Shown here piece after piece: positions 1 to 8,207 of a stretch of 64,000 nt of DNA (its first letter is position 1; every line of letters begins with the position of its first letter). Source of the stretch: Flavobacterium sp. (lineage in GTDB: Bacteria > Bacteroidota > Bacteroidia > Flavobacteriales > Flavobacteriaceae); NCBI GenBank assembly GCA_014379405.1, contig JACMLU010000010.1, forward strand, positions 124,001-188,000, written 5' to 3'. Position numbers and translations under genes: made by a program. Below the pieces are notes generated by a model. It saw nothing but the letters and a program-made list of their open reading frames with translations, did no database searches and was not told the DNA's origin.

Positions 1-1
1 C

Positions 2-832
2 TATTCCATTGAAATGCTCAAAGCCCAAAATGACAGCACCGTTTTCTTGGCCGATCCCTTTTTTGTGAAAGAAAAGGACACTTTTTACTTGTTTTTTGAA
101 CATAAAAAAAATAAATCAAATGCAGATATTAGTTTGCTTACTTCTGTTGACGGCAAGAAGTACCAATACCGCGGGACGGTTTTAACGCAAAAATTTCACT
201 TGTCATATCCCCAAGTTTTTAAATACAGGAATGCTTTTTATATGGTACCGGAGTCCAAACAGTCAAACGCGGTCTTGTTGTACAAGGCGCACAGATTCCC
301 TTATGATTGGAGGATTTGCGATACTTTGGTGGCTGGTGTTCAACTCGTGGATCCTTCCATTTATTTGTCGGACTCGCTAAGTATTATGGTCGCAAGTGAT
401 TATGCAAAAAATATGTACGTATATGAAGCAGATTCCCTTTTTGGAAAATGGAAATTGCACAAGAAACCCATTGCTTTAATTGGAACAGAATCCAGGGCTG
501 GAGGTCGTTTTTTTGCAGATAAAAAAGGATTGATTTTGCCGGTCCAAAATTTCACTAAAGGATATGGATATGGTGTATCACTATACCGTTTTTCATTTAA
601 GGACGGCAGTTATACCGTAAATAGAGAAAGACCTTTTTTTTTAATGGCTAACGAATACATAAAAGAATTTAATGCCGGAATGCATCATTTGGATATCCAG
701 CGGTTGGACGAAACTCATTATTATTACGTTTATGACGGGAATCGATTGAACAGTAATTCAAAAAGCCTTAATCTTTGGGGGCCGTTGAAATGGAATTATT
801 TGGATTTAAAAAATTGGATGCTGATAAATTAA
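2..832 (+). CDS. Beta-propeller protein of the GINT1/GH43-like family (5' partial)
   Basis: The reading frame is open back to base 2, so the gene is cut by the window and the ATG at 14 is probably internal. The visible 272 residues carry the repeated blade pattern of bacterial proteins annotated as glucosamine inositolphosphorylceramide transferase family: 'ADPFF..KDTFYLFFE', then 'SYPQVF...YMVPES' and 'LYKAHRFPYDW'. These match the five-bladed GH43-like propeller that in relatives often follows a formyl-transferase or glycosyltransferase domain. The family placement comes from motif recall. A role in cell-surface glycan assembly is inference, and the substrate is unknown. The gene ends without a clear hairpin of its own; the nearest candidate terminator is 215 bases downstream. 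Confidence 0.6.
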   Translation, partial: YSIEMLKAQNDSTVFLADPFFVKEKDTFYLFFEHKKNKSNADISLLTSVDGKKYQYRGTVLTQKFHLSYPQVFKYRNAFYMVPESKQSNAVLLYKAHRFPYDWRICDTLVAGVQLVDPSIYLSDSLSIMVASDYAKNMYVYEADSLFGKWKLHKKPIALIGTESRAGGRFFADKKGLILPVQNFTKGYGYGVSLYRFSFKDGSYTVNRERPFFLMANEYIKEFNAGMHHLDIQRLDETHYYYVYDGNRLNSNSKSLNLWGPLKWNYLDLKNWMLIN

Positions 833-1139
833 TACTATCCCATAAGCTATGGTTTGAAGAAAAAAGGAGAAAAGAAGAAAAAAAGAACTCTACAACTTCG
901 AGGAAGAGGTAATCAGTCTTGGTATTGCTCACAATTTTCAAGCGAAGAAGCATTCGAGGGATGAAAGGGTCCAGCTTAAATGACTTTACATTCCTTATGT
1001 GCTTAATGATAAGTGACTTTTTCAGACTTCCCTTGTTTTAAGTTAAACAAAACCCCGCCATCCAGCGAGGTTTTGATATTTTTTAGTAATCTTCATATTC
1101 TTTCAGTACTGCAATCTGCCAACTGAAAACTGACCACTG
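833..1139. other. Intergenic stretch, no gene supported
   Basis: There is no convincing coding frame. A 40-codon frame at 790-912 overlaps the preceding gene and is Lys/Arg rich without family features. The only structure seen is an imperfect hairpin near the right side, listed separately. Confidence 0.5.
1049..1080. terminator. Hairpin terminator between convergent genes
   Basis: The arms AAAACCCCGC and GCGAGGTTTT pair with one mismatch around a short loop, and a T-rich run follows on the plus strand. It lies between the left-edge gene and the convergent SDR gene and could serve both. Confidence 0.55.
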
Positions 1140-2021
1140 CTAACTATTCTTCTTCGCCTTGATCATCATTTCCAATTGGTCCCACAGTTCTTCGGGGATG
1201 GCTTCCAAAATATTGAATTCACCAGCACCTTTCAGCCATTCACCACCATCTATAACAATGACTTCCCCGTTGATGTATCCCGAAAAATCAGAAACCAAAT
1301 AGGCCGCTAGATTAGCCAATTCCTGATAGTTTCCTACTCTTCCTAAAGGTACTTTTTTGGACATATCAAACTTCTCGGCCAAGTTGCCTGGCAATAATCT
1401 ATCCCAAGCGCCTTTGGTAGGGAATGGTCCTGGAGCAATCGCATTGGTGCGAATTCCGTATTTTGCCCATTCCACGGCGAGGCTCCTCGACATAGCCAGA
1501 ACACCCGCTTTTGCGGCTGCACTCGGCACTACGTATGCCGAACCAGTAAACGCATAAGTCGTTACAATATTCAACACGGTCGAGGAAGTTTGTTTCGTTT
1601 CAATCCAATGTTTCCCGAAAGCGAGGGTGCAGTTTTTGGAACCTTTCAACACAATGTCAATTACGGTGTCAAAGGCATTAGCCGACAGTCTCTCGGTGGG
1701 AGAGATAAAATTCCCTGCGGCATTGTTTAGCAAGACATCCACTTTTCCGTAGGCTTTCAAGACTTCTTGCAACATCACTTCCACTTGGTCATAATGCCTC
1801 ACATCGCATTGCACTGCCAAACAGGTTCCACCCGTTTCGGTTTCCAGTTCCTTGGCCGTTTTTTGTAGTTTTTCTAAGTCGCGGGAACTAATGGCCACTT
1901 GGGCTCCCAATTCCATAAAATAGCGGGTCATAGCTTTACCCAATCCACTGCCACCGCCGGTTACCACAATTACTTTGCCTTTTAGGGCATCATCACGAAG
2001 CATTTTTGCCGAGAAATCCAT
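1140..2021 (-). CDS. SDR oxidoreductase, 2,4-dienoyl-CoA reductase (DECR)-like
   Basis: This is a 293-residue short-chain dehydrogenase. The NADP(H)-binding motif TGGGSGLG is at residues 21-28 and NNAAGNF at 99-105. The usual YxxxK pair is replaced by the DECR arrangement: Tyr156 in 'TTYAFTG', Ser167 and Lys171 in 'VPSAAAKAG'. The spacing Tyr+11=Ser, Ser+4=Lys equals that of the mammalian mitochondrial enzyme (Tyr199/Ser210/Lys214), and the stretch 'NNAAGNFISPTERLS' is also characteristic. The expected reaction is NADPH-dependent reduction of 2,4-dienoyl-CoA during beta-oxidation of unsaturated fatty acids. Unlike the E. coli FadH enzyme it has no flavin/iron-sulfur domains. The gene is monocistronic on the minus strand. 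The assignment is good for the subfamily; the substrate is inferred. Confidence 0.85.
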   Translation of the reverse strand: MDFSAKMLRDDALKGKVIVVTGGGSGLGKAMTRYFMELGAQVAISSRDLEKLQKTAKELETETGGTCLAVQCDVRHYDQVEVMLQEVLKAYGKVDVLLNNAAGNFISPTERLSANAFDTVIDIVLKGSKNCTLAFGKHWIETKQTSSTVLNIVTTYAFTGSAYVVPSAAAKAGVLAMSRSLAVEWAKYGIRTNAIAPGPFPTKGAWDRLLPGNLAEKFDMSKKVPLGRVGNYQELANLAAYLVSDFSGYINGEVIVIDGGEWLKGAGEFNILEAIPEELWDQLEMMIKAKKNS

Positions 2022-2152
2022 AGTGTAATTTTTTATCTAGGTAAATATAAGTAAAAATAGTTTGTAGGCATACATAGTAAAAAGATAAGAATTCAAACAG
2101 TATTTTGTATTGAGGGTACTTAAAAAAGAAAAAGAGTGGTTGACATAGAAAA

Positions 2153-2181
2153 CAAAAGCACCTCAATTGAAGTGCTTTTGT
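2153..2181. terminator. Bidirectional hairpin terminator
   Basis: AAAAGCAC and GTGCTTTT arms flank an AT-rich centre and are bordered by A and T runs on the two strands. It serves the minus-strand lipoprotein gene and possibly transcripts from the other side. Confidence 0.7.
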
Positions 2182-2199
2182 TTTTGGAGTCCTATTTTT

Positions 2200-2706
2200 T
2201 TATTGAGCCATTGGTTGAGATGGTTCGGAGTTGCCCATATCCCTAACGCATTTGTATTTGCCATCTATTTTTTTAAATAAACTGAAGTAGTTTCCACTTC
2301 GTAATTTTGTGCCTGTGGAGTCTGAAAATTTATATGCTCCAATTTCCACTACATGATTTCCATTTTCCGTCACGTAAACTTCTTTTGTTTCAAAGGAAAT
2401 CTTGTCCCCTTTTGCAAAGTTGGCCAGTTCTTCTTTGATTGACTGATGTATGGCCTCTTTACCAACCAAAGGCATTTTTTCATTAAAATAACTTGTGGCA
2501 TCGTCAGCATAATATTCCAGTGAATCGATGTTGCCCGAATTGTAAACTGCGGCAAAGTCGTCTTCAATACCTTGAATTTCAGTCTTGACTTGTTCATTGT
2601 CAATTGCTGGAACGGCTGCGGTTGGTTCTTCTTTTTTTTGATTGCAGGCTATTGATAAAGTCAAAACAAACAACAGCAATCCTCCTATTAAAAACTTGTT
2701 TTTCAT
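2200..2706 (-). CDS. Lipoprotein with NTF2/SnoaL-like (DUF4440-type) domain
   Basis: The 168-residue product begins with a lipoprotein signal: a charged start, a hydrophobic run 'LLLFVLTLSI' and a lipobox ending at Cys21 (SIAC). An acidic/Pro-rich linker follows, then a domain from about residue 40 to 160 that reads as a cone-shaped NTF2-like fold ('EDDFAAVYNSGNIDSLEYYADDATSYF', partly shown). Proteins of this type bind small ligands or act as periplasmic accessory factors; the actual ligand is unknown. It would be anchored in the inner or outer membrane facing the periplasm. It is transcribed alone between two hairpin-bounded units. Confidence 0.7.
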   Translation of the reverse strand: MKNKFLIGGLLLFVLTLSIACNQKKEEPTAAVPAIDNEQVKTEIQGIEDDFAAVYNSGNIDSLEYYADDATSYFNEKMPLVGKEAIHQSIKEELANFAKGDKISFETKEVYVTENGNHVVEIGAYKFSDSTGTKLRSGNYFSLFKKIDGKYKCVRDMGNSEPSQPMAQ

Positions 2707-2849
2707 AATTATGTTCAGTTTTAAGTTTGTATATTAAGATTTGTAAGGAATAAATTTAATAAAAATTATTGAATTTTAGATGTTTTATGATTTTTTTGAA
2801 TGTTTGGACTTTTGAATCTTATAAGTTTTTATACCTATCAGGTTTAAAA

Positions 2850-4973
2850 TTACTCTCCCATCAAAATCTCTAATAGGCTAATCGCAGCTTCACTAATCTT
2901 GGTTCCTGGGCCAAAAACGGCAACAGCACCAGCTTCAAACAAAAACGGGTAATCTTGCACAGGGATTACGCCTCCCACGATAACCATAATATCATTGCGT
3001 CCGTATTTTTTAAGTTCTTCGATAAGCTGTGGTACCAATGTTTTGTGTCCTGCCGCGAGTGAGGAAACCCCAAGTATATGTACGTCGTTTTCAACGGCTT
3101 GTTTGGCGGCTTCAGCAGGCGTTTGAAAAAGGGGGCCTATATCTACGTCAAATCCCAGGTCGGCATAACCAGTGGCCACTACTTTGGCACCACGATCGTG
3201 TCCGTCTTGACCCATTTTGGCAATCATAATTCTAGGGCGACGGCCTTCTTTTTGGGCAAATTCGTCAGCTAGTTGTTTGGCTTTCTCGAAGCTTCCGTCT
3301 TCTTTAATTTCTTTGCTATACACGCCGCTAAAGGATTTAATTTGTGCTTTGTATCTTCCGAAAACAGTTTCCAATGCAGCACTGATTTCACCAAGAGTAG
3401 CTCTGTTACGTGCGGCTTCAATGGCTAATTCCAGTAGGTTGCCTTCTCCGGTTTGGGCACAATGGGTTAGTTTTTCGAGTGAAAGTTGTACTTTTTGGGT
3501 ATTTCGATTGGTCTTGATTTGTTTTAATTTTTCAATCTGTTGCTGGCGTACCATTAGGTTGTCAATATCCAGGATTTGCAAGGGATCTTCTTTATCCAAT
3601 CGGTATTTGTTGACACCAACGATAATGTCTTGGTTGCTGTCTATTCGGGCTTGTTTTCGGGCGGCAGCTTCTTCGATTCGCAGTTTCGGGATTCCAGATT
3701 CGATGGCTTTGGTCATTCCTCCTAGTTCTTCGACTTCTTCGATGAGTTTCCAAGCTTTTTCTGTAATTTCATTAGTCAAGCTTTCCACGTAAAAACTGCC
3801 TGCCCAAGGATCGACTGTTTTGGTAATTTTGGTTTCTTCTTGCAAATAAATTTGGGTGTTTCTGGCAATTCGTGCTGAGAAATCGGTAGGCAATGCAATG
3901 GCTTCATCGAGAGCATTGGTGTGTAAAGATTGTGTTCCTCCAAAGACTGCTGCAGCGGCTTCGATGCAGGTTCGCGTCACGTTGTTGAAAGGATCTTGCA
4001 GGGTCAAGCTCCAACCCGATGTTTGACAATGGGTTCGCAATGCCAAGGATTTTTCGTCTTTAGGATTGAATTGCTTCATCAGTTTTGCCCAAATGAGTCG
4101 CCCTGCGCGCATTTTGGCAATTTCCATAAAGTGGTTCATCCCGATGCCCCAGAAAAAGGATAGGCGAGGAGCAAAGTCGTCAATTTTCATTCCGGTTGTC
4201 AATCCTGTTCGGATGTATTCCAAGCCATCGGCCAAGGTGTAAGCCAATTCGATGTCGGCTGTGGCACCGGCTTCCTGCATGTGGTAGCCCGAAATGGAAA
4301 TGGAGTTGAATTTTGGCATTTTCTTGCTGGAGAATTCAAAAATATCAGCAATGATTTTCATAGATTGTGCTGGAGGATAGATATAGGTGTTTCGCACCAT
4401 AAACTCTTTCAGGATGTCGTTTTGGATGGTCCCAGAGAGTTGTTCGGGTTTGATGCTCTGCTCTTCGGCTGCGACAATATAGAAAGCCATAATGGGTAAA
4501 ATAGCGCCGTTCATAGTCATAGAAACCGACATCTCATCTAGTGGGATTTGATCGAAAAGCATTTTCATATCTTCGACAGAATCGATGGCAACTCCTGCTT
4601 TTCCGACATCGCCCACCACTCGTTCGTGATCGGAATCGTATCCTCGATGGGTGGGTAAATCGAAAGCTATGGATAGTCCTTTTTGTCCTGCGGCCAGATT
4701 TCGTCTGTAAAACGCATTGCTTTCTTCGGCAGTGGAAAATCCAGCATATTGCCGAATTGTCCATGGGCGGCGTACATACATAGTGGTATGCGGGCCTCGT
4801 AAATAGGGAACAAATCCGGCACCAAAATTAAGATGCTCCAAATTTTCGATGTCTTGTTCGGAGTAGGTCGATTTTAGTTCAATACCTTCGGCAGTGAGGA
4901 AGCGTTTTTCTTCTGATTTCTCACTTCCGACTTCTGGCTTTTCTAATTTTATATGTTGGAGATTTTTCCGCAT
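2850..4973 (-). CDS. mutB: Methylmalonyl-CoA mutase large subunit, B12-binding
   Basis: This 707-residue protein has the family's usual length. Residues about 50-560 form the TIM-barrel substrate domain ('[18 protein letters not shown]', '[13 protein letters not shown]'). The C-terminal 140 residues form the cobalamin domain with the DxHxxG motif (GQDGHDRG), which supplies the lower axial histidine. It interconverts succinyl-CoA and (R)-methylmalonyl-CoA with adenosylcobalamin and works as a heterodimer with the small subunit encoded upstream (5443-6822). The start codon overlaps the stop of the preceding gene by one base (TAATG), implying translational coupling. No epimerase or MeaB-like chaperone gene is adjacent in the window. 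Confidence 0.96.
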   Translation of the reverse strand: MRKNLQHIKLEKPEVGSEKSEEKRFLTAEGIELKSTYSEQDIENLEHLNFGAGFVPYLRGPHTTMYVRRPWTIRQYAGFSTAEESNAFYRRNLAAGQKGLSIAFDLPTHRGYDSDHERVVGDVGKAGVAIDSVEDMKMLFDQIPLDEMSVSMTMNGAILPIMAFYIVAAEEQSIKPEQLSGTIQNDILKEFMVRNTYIYPPAQSMKIIADIFEFSSKKMPKFNSISISGYHMQEAGATADIELAYTLADGLEYIRTGLTTGMKIDDFAPRLSFFWGIGMNHFMEIAKMRAGRLIWAKLMKQFNPKDEKSLALRTHCQTSGWSLTLQDPFNNVTRTCIEAAAAVFGGTQSLHTNALDEAIALPTDFSARIARNTQIYLQEETKITKTVDPWAGSFYVESLTNEITEKAWKLIEEVEELGGMTKAIESGIPKLRIEEAAARKQARIDSNQDIIVGVNKYRLDKEDPLQILDIDNLMVRQQQIEKLKQIKTNRNTQKVQLSLEKLTHCAQTGEGNLLELAIEAARNRATLGEISAALETVFGRYKAQIKSFSGVYSKEIKEDGSFEKAKQLADEFAQKEGRRPRIMIAKMGQDGHDRGAKVVATGYADLGFDVDIGPLFQTPAEAAKQAVENDVHILGVSSLAAGHKTLVPQLIEELKKYGRNDIMVIVGGVIPVQDYPFLFEAGAVAVFGPGTKISEAAISLLEILMGE

Positions 4974-5428
4974 TACTTTTCAATAATTTTAAATGTCCAT
5001 CTGTTGTTTGAATTATTGGCATTTAATCCTTCAAGAAGACCAGCACTGATTGTTACGCCAGAACCTATCGAGAAAAGTAAAAAAGCAGCATCATTTCCTC
5101 CAGAAGCGGCAATTATCGATGATCCAACTATTACGAGTCCAGTAATTAATACCACGGTTTTGACCGTCGCCATTGTTTTGGGTTGTTTTTTTATGCTTTG
5201 TAAACTATCTATTTTTACAGATTGATTGTTTACTGAAAAGTTCAAGCTGTCCAATAATTTTAAATTCCCAACGTGTTTTTTTCCATCCAAAGTCCTTATT
5301 TTGATGCGTTGGTTTTCTTCAAAAACTTTTACTTTTCCGGTTTTGATGTTGGTGATTTCAATTGCCTTTTGTTGTGAAAATGCTGTGAATGAAGTCAAAA
5401 AGACTAATATATAGATTATGTTTTTCAT
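4973..5428 (-). CDS. Small exported protein of unknown function inside the mutA-mutB unit
   Basis: The product has 151 residues. An N-terminal signal peptide ([19 protein letters not shown]) is followed by a polar 60-residue region with short beta-like segments. Next come two hydrophobic helices at roughly residues 85-105 and 113-133 and a short charged tail. I do not recognise the family. It starts 14 bases after mutA ends and its stop shares a base with the mutB start, so it is almost certainly co-transcribed with the mutase although it looks like an envelope protein. A glycine-zipper-like membrane insertion is possible; no function is assigned. Confidence 0.75.
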   Translation of the reverse strand: MKNIIYILVFLTSFTAFSQQKAIEITNIKTGKVKVFEENQRIKIRTLDGKKHVGNLKLLDSLNFSVNNQSVKIDSLQSIKKQPKTMATVKTVVLITGLVIVGSSIIAASGGNDAAFLLFSIGSGVTISAGLLEGLNANNSNNRWTFKIIEK

Positions 5429-5442
5429 CGTGTAAATTTTAA

Positions 5443-6822
5443 TTAATTCTCTTCCTTGAGTCTTTCCTGTTCCATTTTTTCGGATAATCGTTTTTCGATT
5501 ATGGGTGTAATCAAGGTTTTTCTCGGTTTTATTTTCACGAAAGGAAATAATTCCAAATCGTTTTTCATTCGATCTTTATTGTTCAGATGTTTATTGGTTC
5601 CCAGGAGGATTTCTTTTCCTGAGTCAAATAATTCTTGTTCCTTGTCGGCACTTTCCTGAATTTTTCTTTTGATGGTCCCTTCGTTAAGTTGTTTCAGGAA
5701 ACCGCCATTGGCCTCGATGTCCTTGAATAAAGTCAATGCTTTTTCGGCTAATTGGTTGGTTAGGGTTTCAATGTAATAACTTCCGTCAGCGGGGTTGTTG
5801 ACTTTGTCAAAATAGCTTTCATTTTTAAGAATGAGCAATTGATTTCTAGCCATTCTGTCGCCAAATTCGTTGTCTTTGTGGTACAGAGCGTCGTAAGGTA
5901 AATTGGTAATAGCATCGGCTCCTCCCAAAATGGCACTCATACATTCAGTCGTGGTTCGCAACATATTCAAGTTGTAATCGTAAATTGTTTTGTTCCGTTT
6001 GGTGGGTGAAACCAGCAAATGACAATCGAGATTGTGATTGTATTCTTTGGCAATTAAATTGAAAAGCAATCGCAAAGCACGTAGTTTGGCAATTTCGAAA
6101 AAGTAATTCGTACCTACCGAAATTTCGAAAACGATGGTTTGGTTTAGTGTTTTATTCCGATAGCTATCGGAACGGTTGAAATATTCGTTGGCATGCGCCA
6201 AACTATAAGCAATTTGCTGCACCATATTGGCACCGGCATTTTGGTATAAACTGCCATTAATGCTAATCAGGGAAATGTTTGTTGTTGCTGTCGAAAGTAA
6301 ATTTAGGGTTTCGAAATTGTTTTTTTCTGTGGTCACAAACCAGTTGCCGTCTTTGGCCAATTGACCTATCGGGTCGAGGTTGCAAAATATTTTTGCATTT
6401 GTATTTTTTGCAAATGCGTCTATTTTTTTGACGAAATCAATGGAAAGAAAAGTCAAATTGAAGTATATCACTGTTTTCTGTAACGGAAGGTTTTCGAGTA
6501 GTTTTGCGATATCGATAGTTTCGTCCTTGATGGTAAAACGAATGCTTTCGGCACCGCGACGAATGCAGTCTAGGGCTCGAACATTTGATTTTGAGATGTC
6601 TTGAACAAAGATATTTTGGCAAATTTTGAATTCGCTTGCCTTGGTTTGAACTGCAGCAATCCCCTTGAATTCGTCCCTGTGGTAAAATGGTTTTACCTGT
6701 ATATCTTCGGGAGAATTCCAGACCAAGGTTTGGTTATAATCGGCACCATCTAGTTCGAACTGGATTTTTTGTTTCCATTGTTTGGAAGAAACGGGGTCGA
6801 AATCGTCGAATAGATTTTTCAT
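5443..6822 (-). CDS. mutA: Methylmalonyl-CoA mutase small subunit
   Basis: The product has 459 residues. It resembles the barrel domain of the large subunit but lacks a cobalamin-binding C-terminus, as expected for the non-catalytic subunit. Recognisable stretches are 'NMLRTTTECMSAILGGADAI' (residues about 290-310), which lines up with the '[18 protein letters not shown]' segment of the large subunit, and 'ADGSYYIETLTNQLAEKA', which lines up with '[18 protein letters not shown]'. It stabilises the catalytic subunit. The start codon ATG at 6820-6822 follows an inverted-repeat element. A perfect 18-base palindrome, TTCCGATAGCTATCGGAA, lies inside the coding sequence at 6155-6172 and encodes the SDSYR segment. 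Confidence 0.93.
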   Translation of the reverse strand: MKNLFDDFDPVSSKQWKQKIQFELDGADYNQTLVWNSPEDIQVKPFYHRDEFKGIAAVQTKASEFKICQNIFVQDISKSNVRALDCIRRGAESIRFTIKDETIDIAKLLENLPLQKTVIYFNLTFLSIDFVKKIDAFAKNTNAKIFCNLDPIGQLAKDGNWFVTTEKNNFETLNLLSTATTNISLISINGSLYQNAGANMVQQIAYSLAHANEYFNRSDSYRNKTLNQTIVFEISVGTNYFFEIAKLRALRLLFNLIAKEYNHNLDCHLLVSPTKRNKTIYDYNLNMLRTTTECMSAILGGADAITNLPYDALYHKDNEFGDRMARNQLLILKNESYFDKVNNPADGSYYIETLTNQLAEKALTLFKDIEANGGFLKQLNEGTIKRKIQESADKEQELFDSGKEILLGTNKHLNNKDRMKNDLELFPFVKIKPRKTLITPIIEKRLSEKMEQERLKEEN

Positions 6823-6885
6823 TTACTGGGTTCGGTTTATTGCTTCGAGTTCACTTCGCAATCTTTAATAATAATCTGCATTTGA

Positions 6886-7042
6886 TTTATCCCGTGGGGA
6901 TTTCATATTGGTAGAAAAGATTCAATTCATTTGTTTTGTCCCGTAAGGGACTAAATATTTATCTAAATAGGTGTAGTCCCTAACGGGACAAATGTCTAGA
7001 ATGCTTGTTGTTACTACCGATATGAAATCCCCACGGGATAAA
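6886..7042. repeat. Nested inverted-repeat (REP/BIME-like) element
   Basis: Outer arms 6886-6914 and 7014-7042 are 29 bases each and pair at 28 positions, the exception being a G-T wobble. Inner arms 6938-6953 and 6974-6989 (16 bases, GTCCCGTAAGGGACTA type) pair with one mismatch, and each is itself nearly palindromic. The whole 157-base element can fold into one long cruciform or stem. It sits between the divIC-like gene and mutA. The shape fits a non-autonomous palindromic repeat of the kind spread by REP-associated transposases; no transposase is present here. Confidence 0.75.
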
Positions 7043-7056
7043 ATAATAATAGATTT

Positions 7057-7389
7057 CTATTTTTTAATGTCTTTTTCGATAGTATCGCCTTCAAACTCTA
7101 TGATGTAGATGTCTTCGCTGTCTTTTTTCATATAGTATTTTTCTCGGGCGTATTTCTCTATTTGTTGTGGATTTTTGAGATTTTTGATATTCTCTTGGTC
7201 TTTCCTGATTTCTTCTTGATAGTATTTTTTGTTGTCTTCGAGTTCGTTTATTTGATTATCCAGCAGGCGATGGTCGAAATAGGAATAGTTGTCCAAGAAT
7301 ATCATCCAAGTGGAGAAAAATAACAAAACCCAAACGTATTTGTTGCTTAAAAATTTGAACCAAGGTTTGTTTTTGTACGAGTTTGTCAT
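7057..7389 (-). CDS. Septum formation initiator (DivIC/FtsB/FtsL-like)
   Basis: The start is set at the internal ATG 7389, because the upstream in-frame extension is translated repeat sequence. The 110-residue product has a short cytoplasmic N-terminus, one membrane helix (YVWVLLFFSTWMIFL, about residues 17-35) and a periplasmic coiled coil ('NQINELEDNKKYYQEEIRKD'). The ending 'NPQQIEKYAREKYYMKKDSEDIYIIEF' (partly shown) contains the conserved 'EKYAREKYYM' signature of the DivIC/FtsB family. It should bridge FtsQ and other divisome proteins at the septum. It lies 159 bases after udk on the same strand, with the hairpin and repeat fragment at 7429-7508 between them. Confidence 0.87.
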   Translation of the reverse strand: MTNSYKNKPWFKFLSNKYVWVLLFFSTWMIFLDNYSYFDHRLLDNQINELEDNKKYYQEEIRKDQENIKNLKNPQQIEKYAREKYYMKKDSEDIYIIEFEGDTIEKDIKK

Positions 7390-7428
7390 TTGTAATACTT
7401 TGTTTTTAGCCCCGGTAGTAGCGGCATA

Positions 7429-7508
7429 CTCTTGTGGCGGTGTTCGCCACAAGAGATATAGCGGATAACAGGAATAGCTCCTGATTGCCACGTTCCTCGC
7501 AATGACAG
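7429..7508. repeat. Perfect 11-bp hairpin plus GTCATTGCGAGGA-type repeat fragment
   Basis: CTCTTGTGGCG (7429-7439) and its exact complement (7445-7455) form a 5-base-loop hairpin. Bases 7484-7508 read, on the minus strand, CTGTCATTGCGAGGAACG followed by TGGCAAT, a well-known interspersed bacterial repeat type. Together they occupy the leader between udk and the divIC-like gene. Confidence 0.65.
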
Positions 7509-7548
7509 AGCTGAAATTGTTTTAATGTGCAATAAAATTACAAAAAAA

Positions 7549-8157
7549 TTATAGAATTCGTTGGTTTATTACGGCACGAACTACGTCTATGGCCACGGTG
7601 TTGTATTTGTCGTTAGGGATGATGATATCGGCATAGGCTTTTGTGGACTCGATAAATTGCTGATGCATTGGTTTCAGGGTGGTTTGGTAGCGGTTCAAAA
7701 CTTCTTCCATATCACGGCCCCGTTCGGAAATGTCGCGTTTTAATCTTCGAATTAATCGTTCGTCCGAGTCGGCGTGAACGAAAATTTTGATGTCGAACAA
7801 GTCCCGAAGTTCGGGATTGGAAAGGATCAAAATTCCTTCGACAATCATTACTTTCCTAGGATGTGTCACGATGGTGTCGTCGGTTCTGTTGTGTGTGGCA
7901 AAAGAATACACGGGCTGGTGAATGGTGTTTCCGGCTTTGAGTTCCTTGAGGTGTGCTACCAATAAATCGAAATCGATGGCTCTGGGATGGTCAAAATTGG
8001 TTTTTGCCCGTTCTTCATAACTGTCGTTTGTAGATTCTTTGTAATACGAATCTTGGGCAATAATTCCCACTTCGGTATGGGGTAACTCATTCATTATTTG
8101 ATGAACCACAGTTGTTTTTCCCGATCCTGTTCCGCCTGCAATCCCTATAATTAGCAT
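7549..8157 (-). CDS. udk: Uridine kinase
   Basis: The product has 202 residues, full length for the family. The P-loop GGTGSGKTT is near the N-terminus (residues 8-16), followed by 'IAQDSYYKE' and 'NFDHPRAIDFDLL', which form the nucleoside-binding region. 'MIVEGILIL' gives the Walker B-like strand, and the lid segment 'DERLIRRLKRDISERGRD' comes after it. It phosphorylates uridine and cytidine to UMP and CMP with ATP or GTP in pyrimidine salvage. It is the first gene of a minus-strand series continuing into the divIC-like gene and mutA; the repeats between them may attenuate read-through. Confidence 0.95.
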   Translation of the reverse strand: MLIIGIAGGTGSGKTTVVHQIMNELPHTEVGIIAQDSYYKESTNDSYEERAKTNFDHPRAIDFDLLVAHLKELKAGNTIHQPVYSFATHNRTDDTIVTHPRKVMIVEGILILSNPELRDLFDIKIFVHADSDERLIRRLKRDISERGRDMEEVLNRYQTTLKPMHQQFIESTKAYADIIIPNDKYNTVAIDVVRAVINQRIL

Positions 8158-8207
8158 AAAATAGTCGTGTTACGTTTTTGTTGGAACAAAAATAAGGATT
8201 TATTGAT

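Noticed and set aside
790..912. 40-residue Lys/Arg-rich frame overlapping the end of the left-edge gene
   Set aside because: No recognisable start signal, overlaps a real gene, and the composition is that of A/G-rich noncoding sequence.
3217..3792. 191-codon plus-strand frame opposite mutB
   Set aside because: It is antisense to a highly conserved enzyme, Ser/Leu-rich, with no family features and no ribosome-binding context.
7390..7491. N-terminal extension of the divIC-like protein
   Set aside because: The extra 34 residues are translated hairpin and repeat sequence; the family N-terminus starts at the ATG at 7389.
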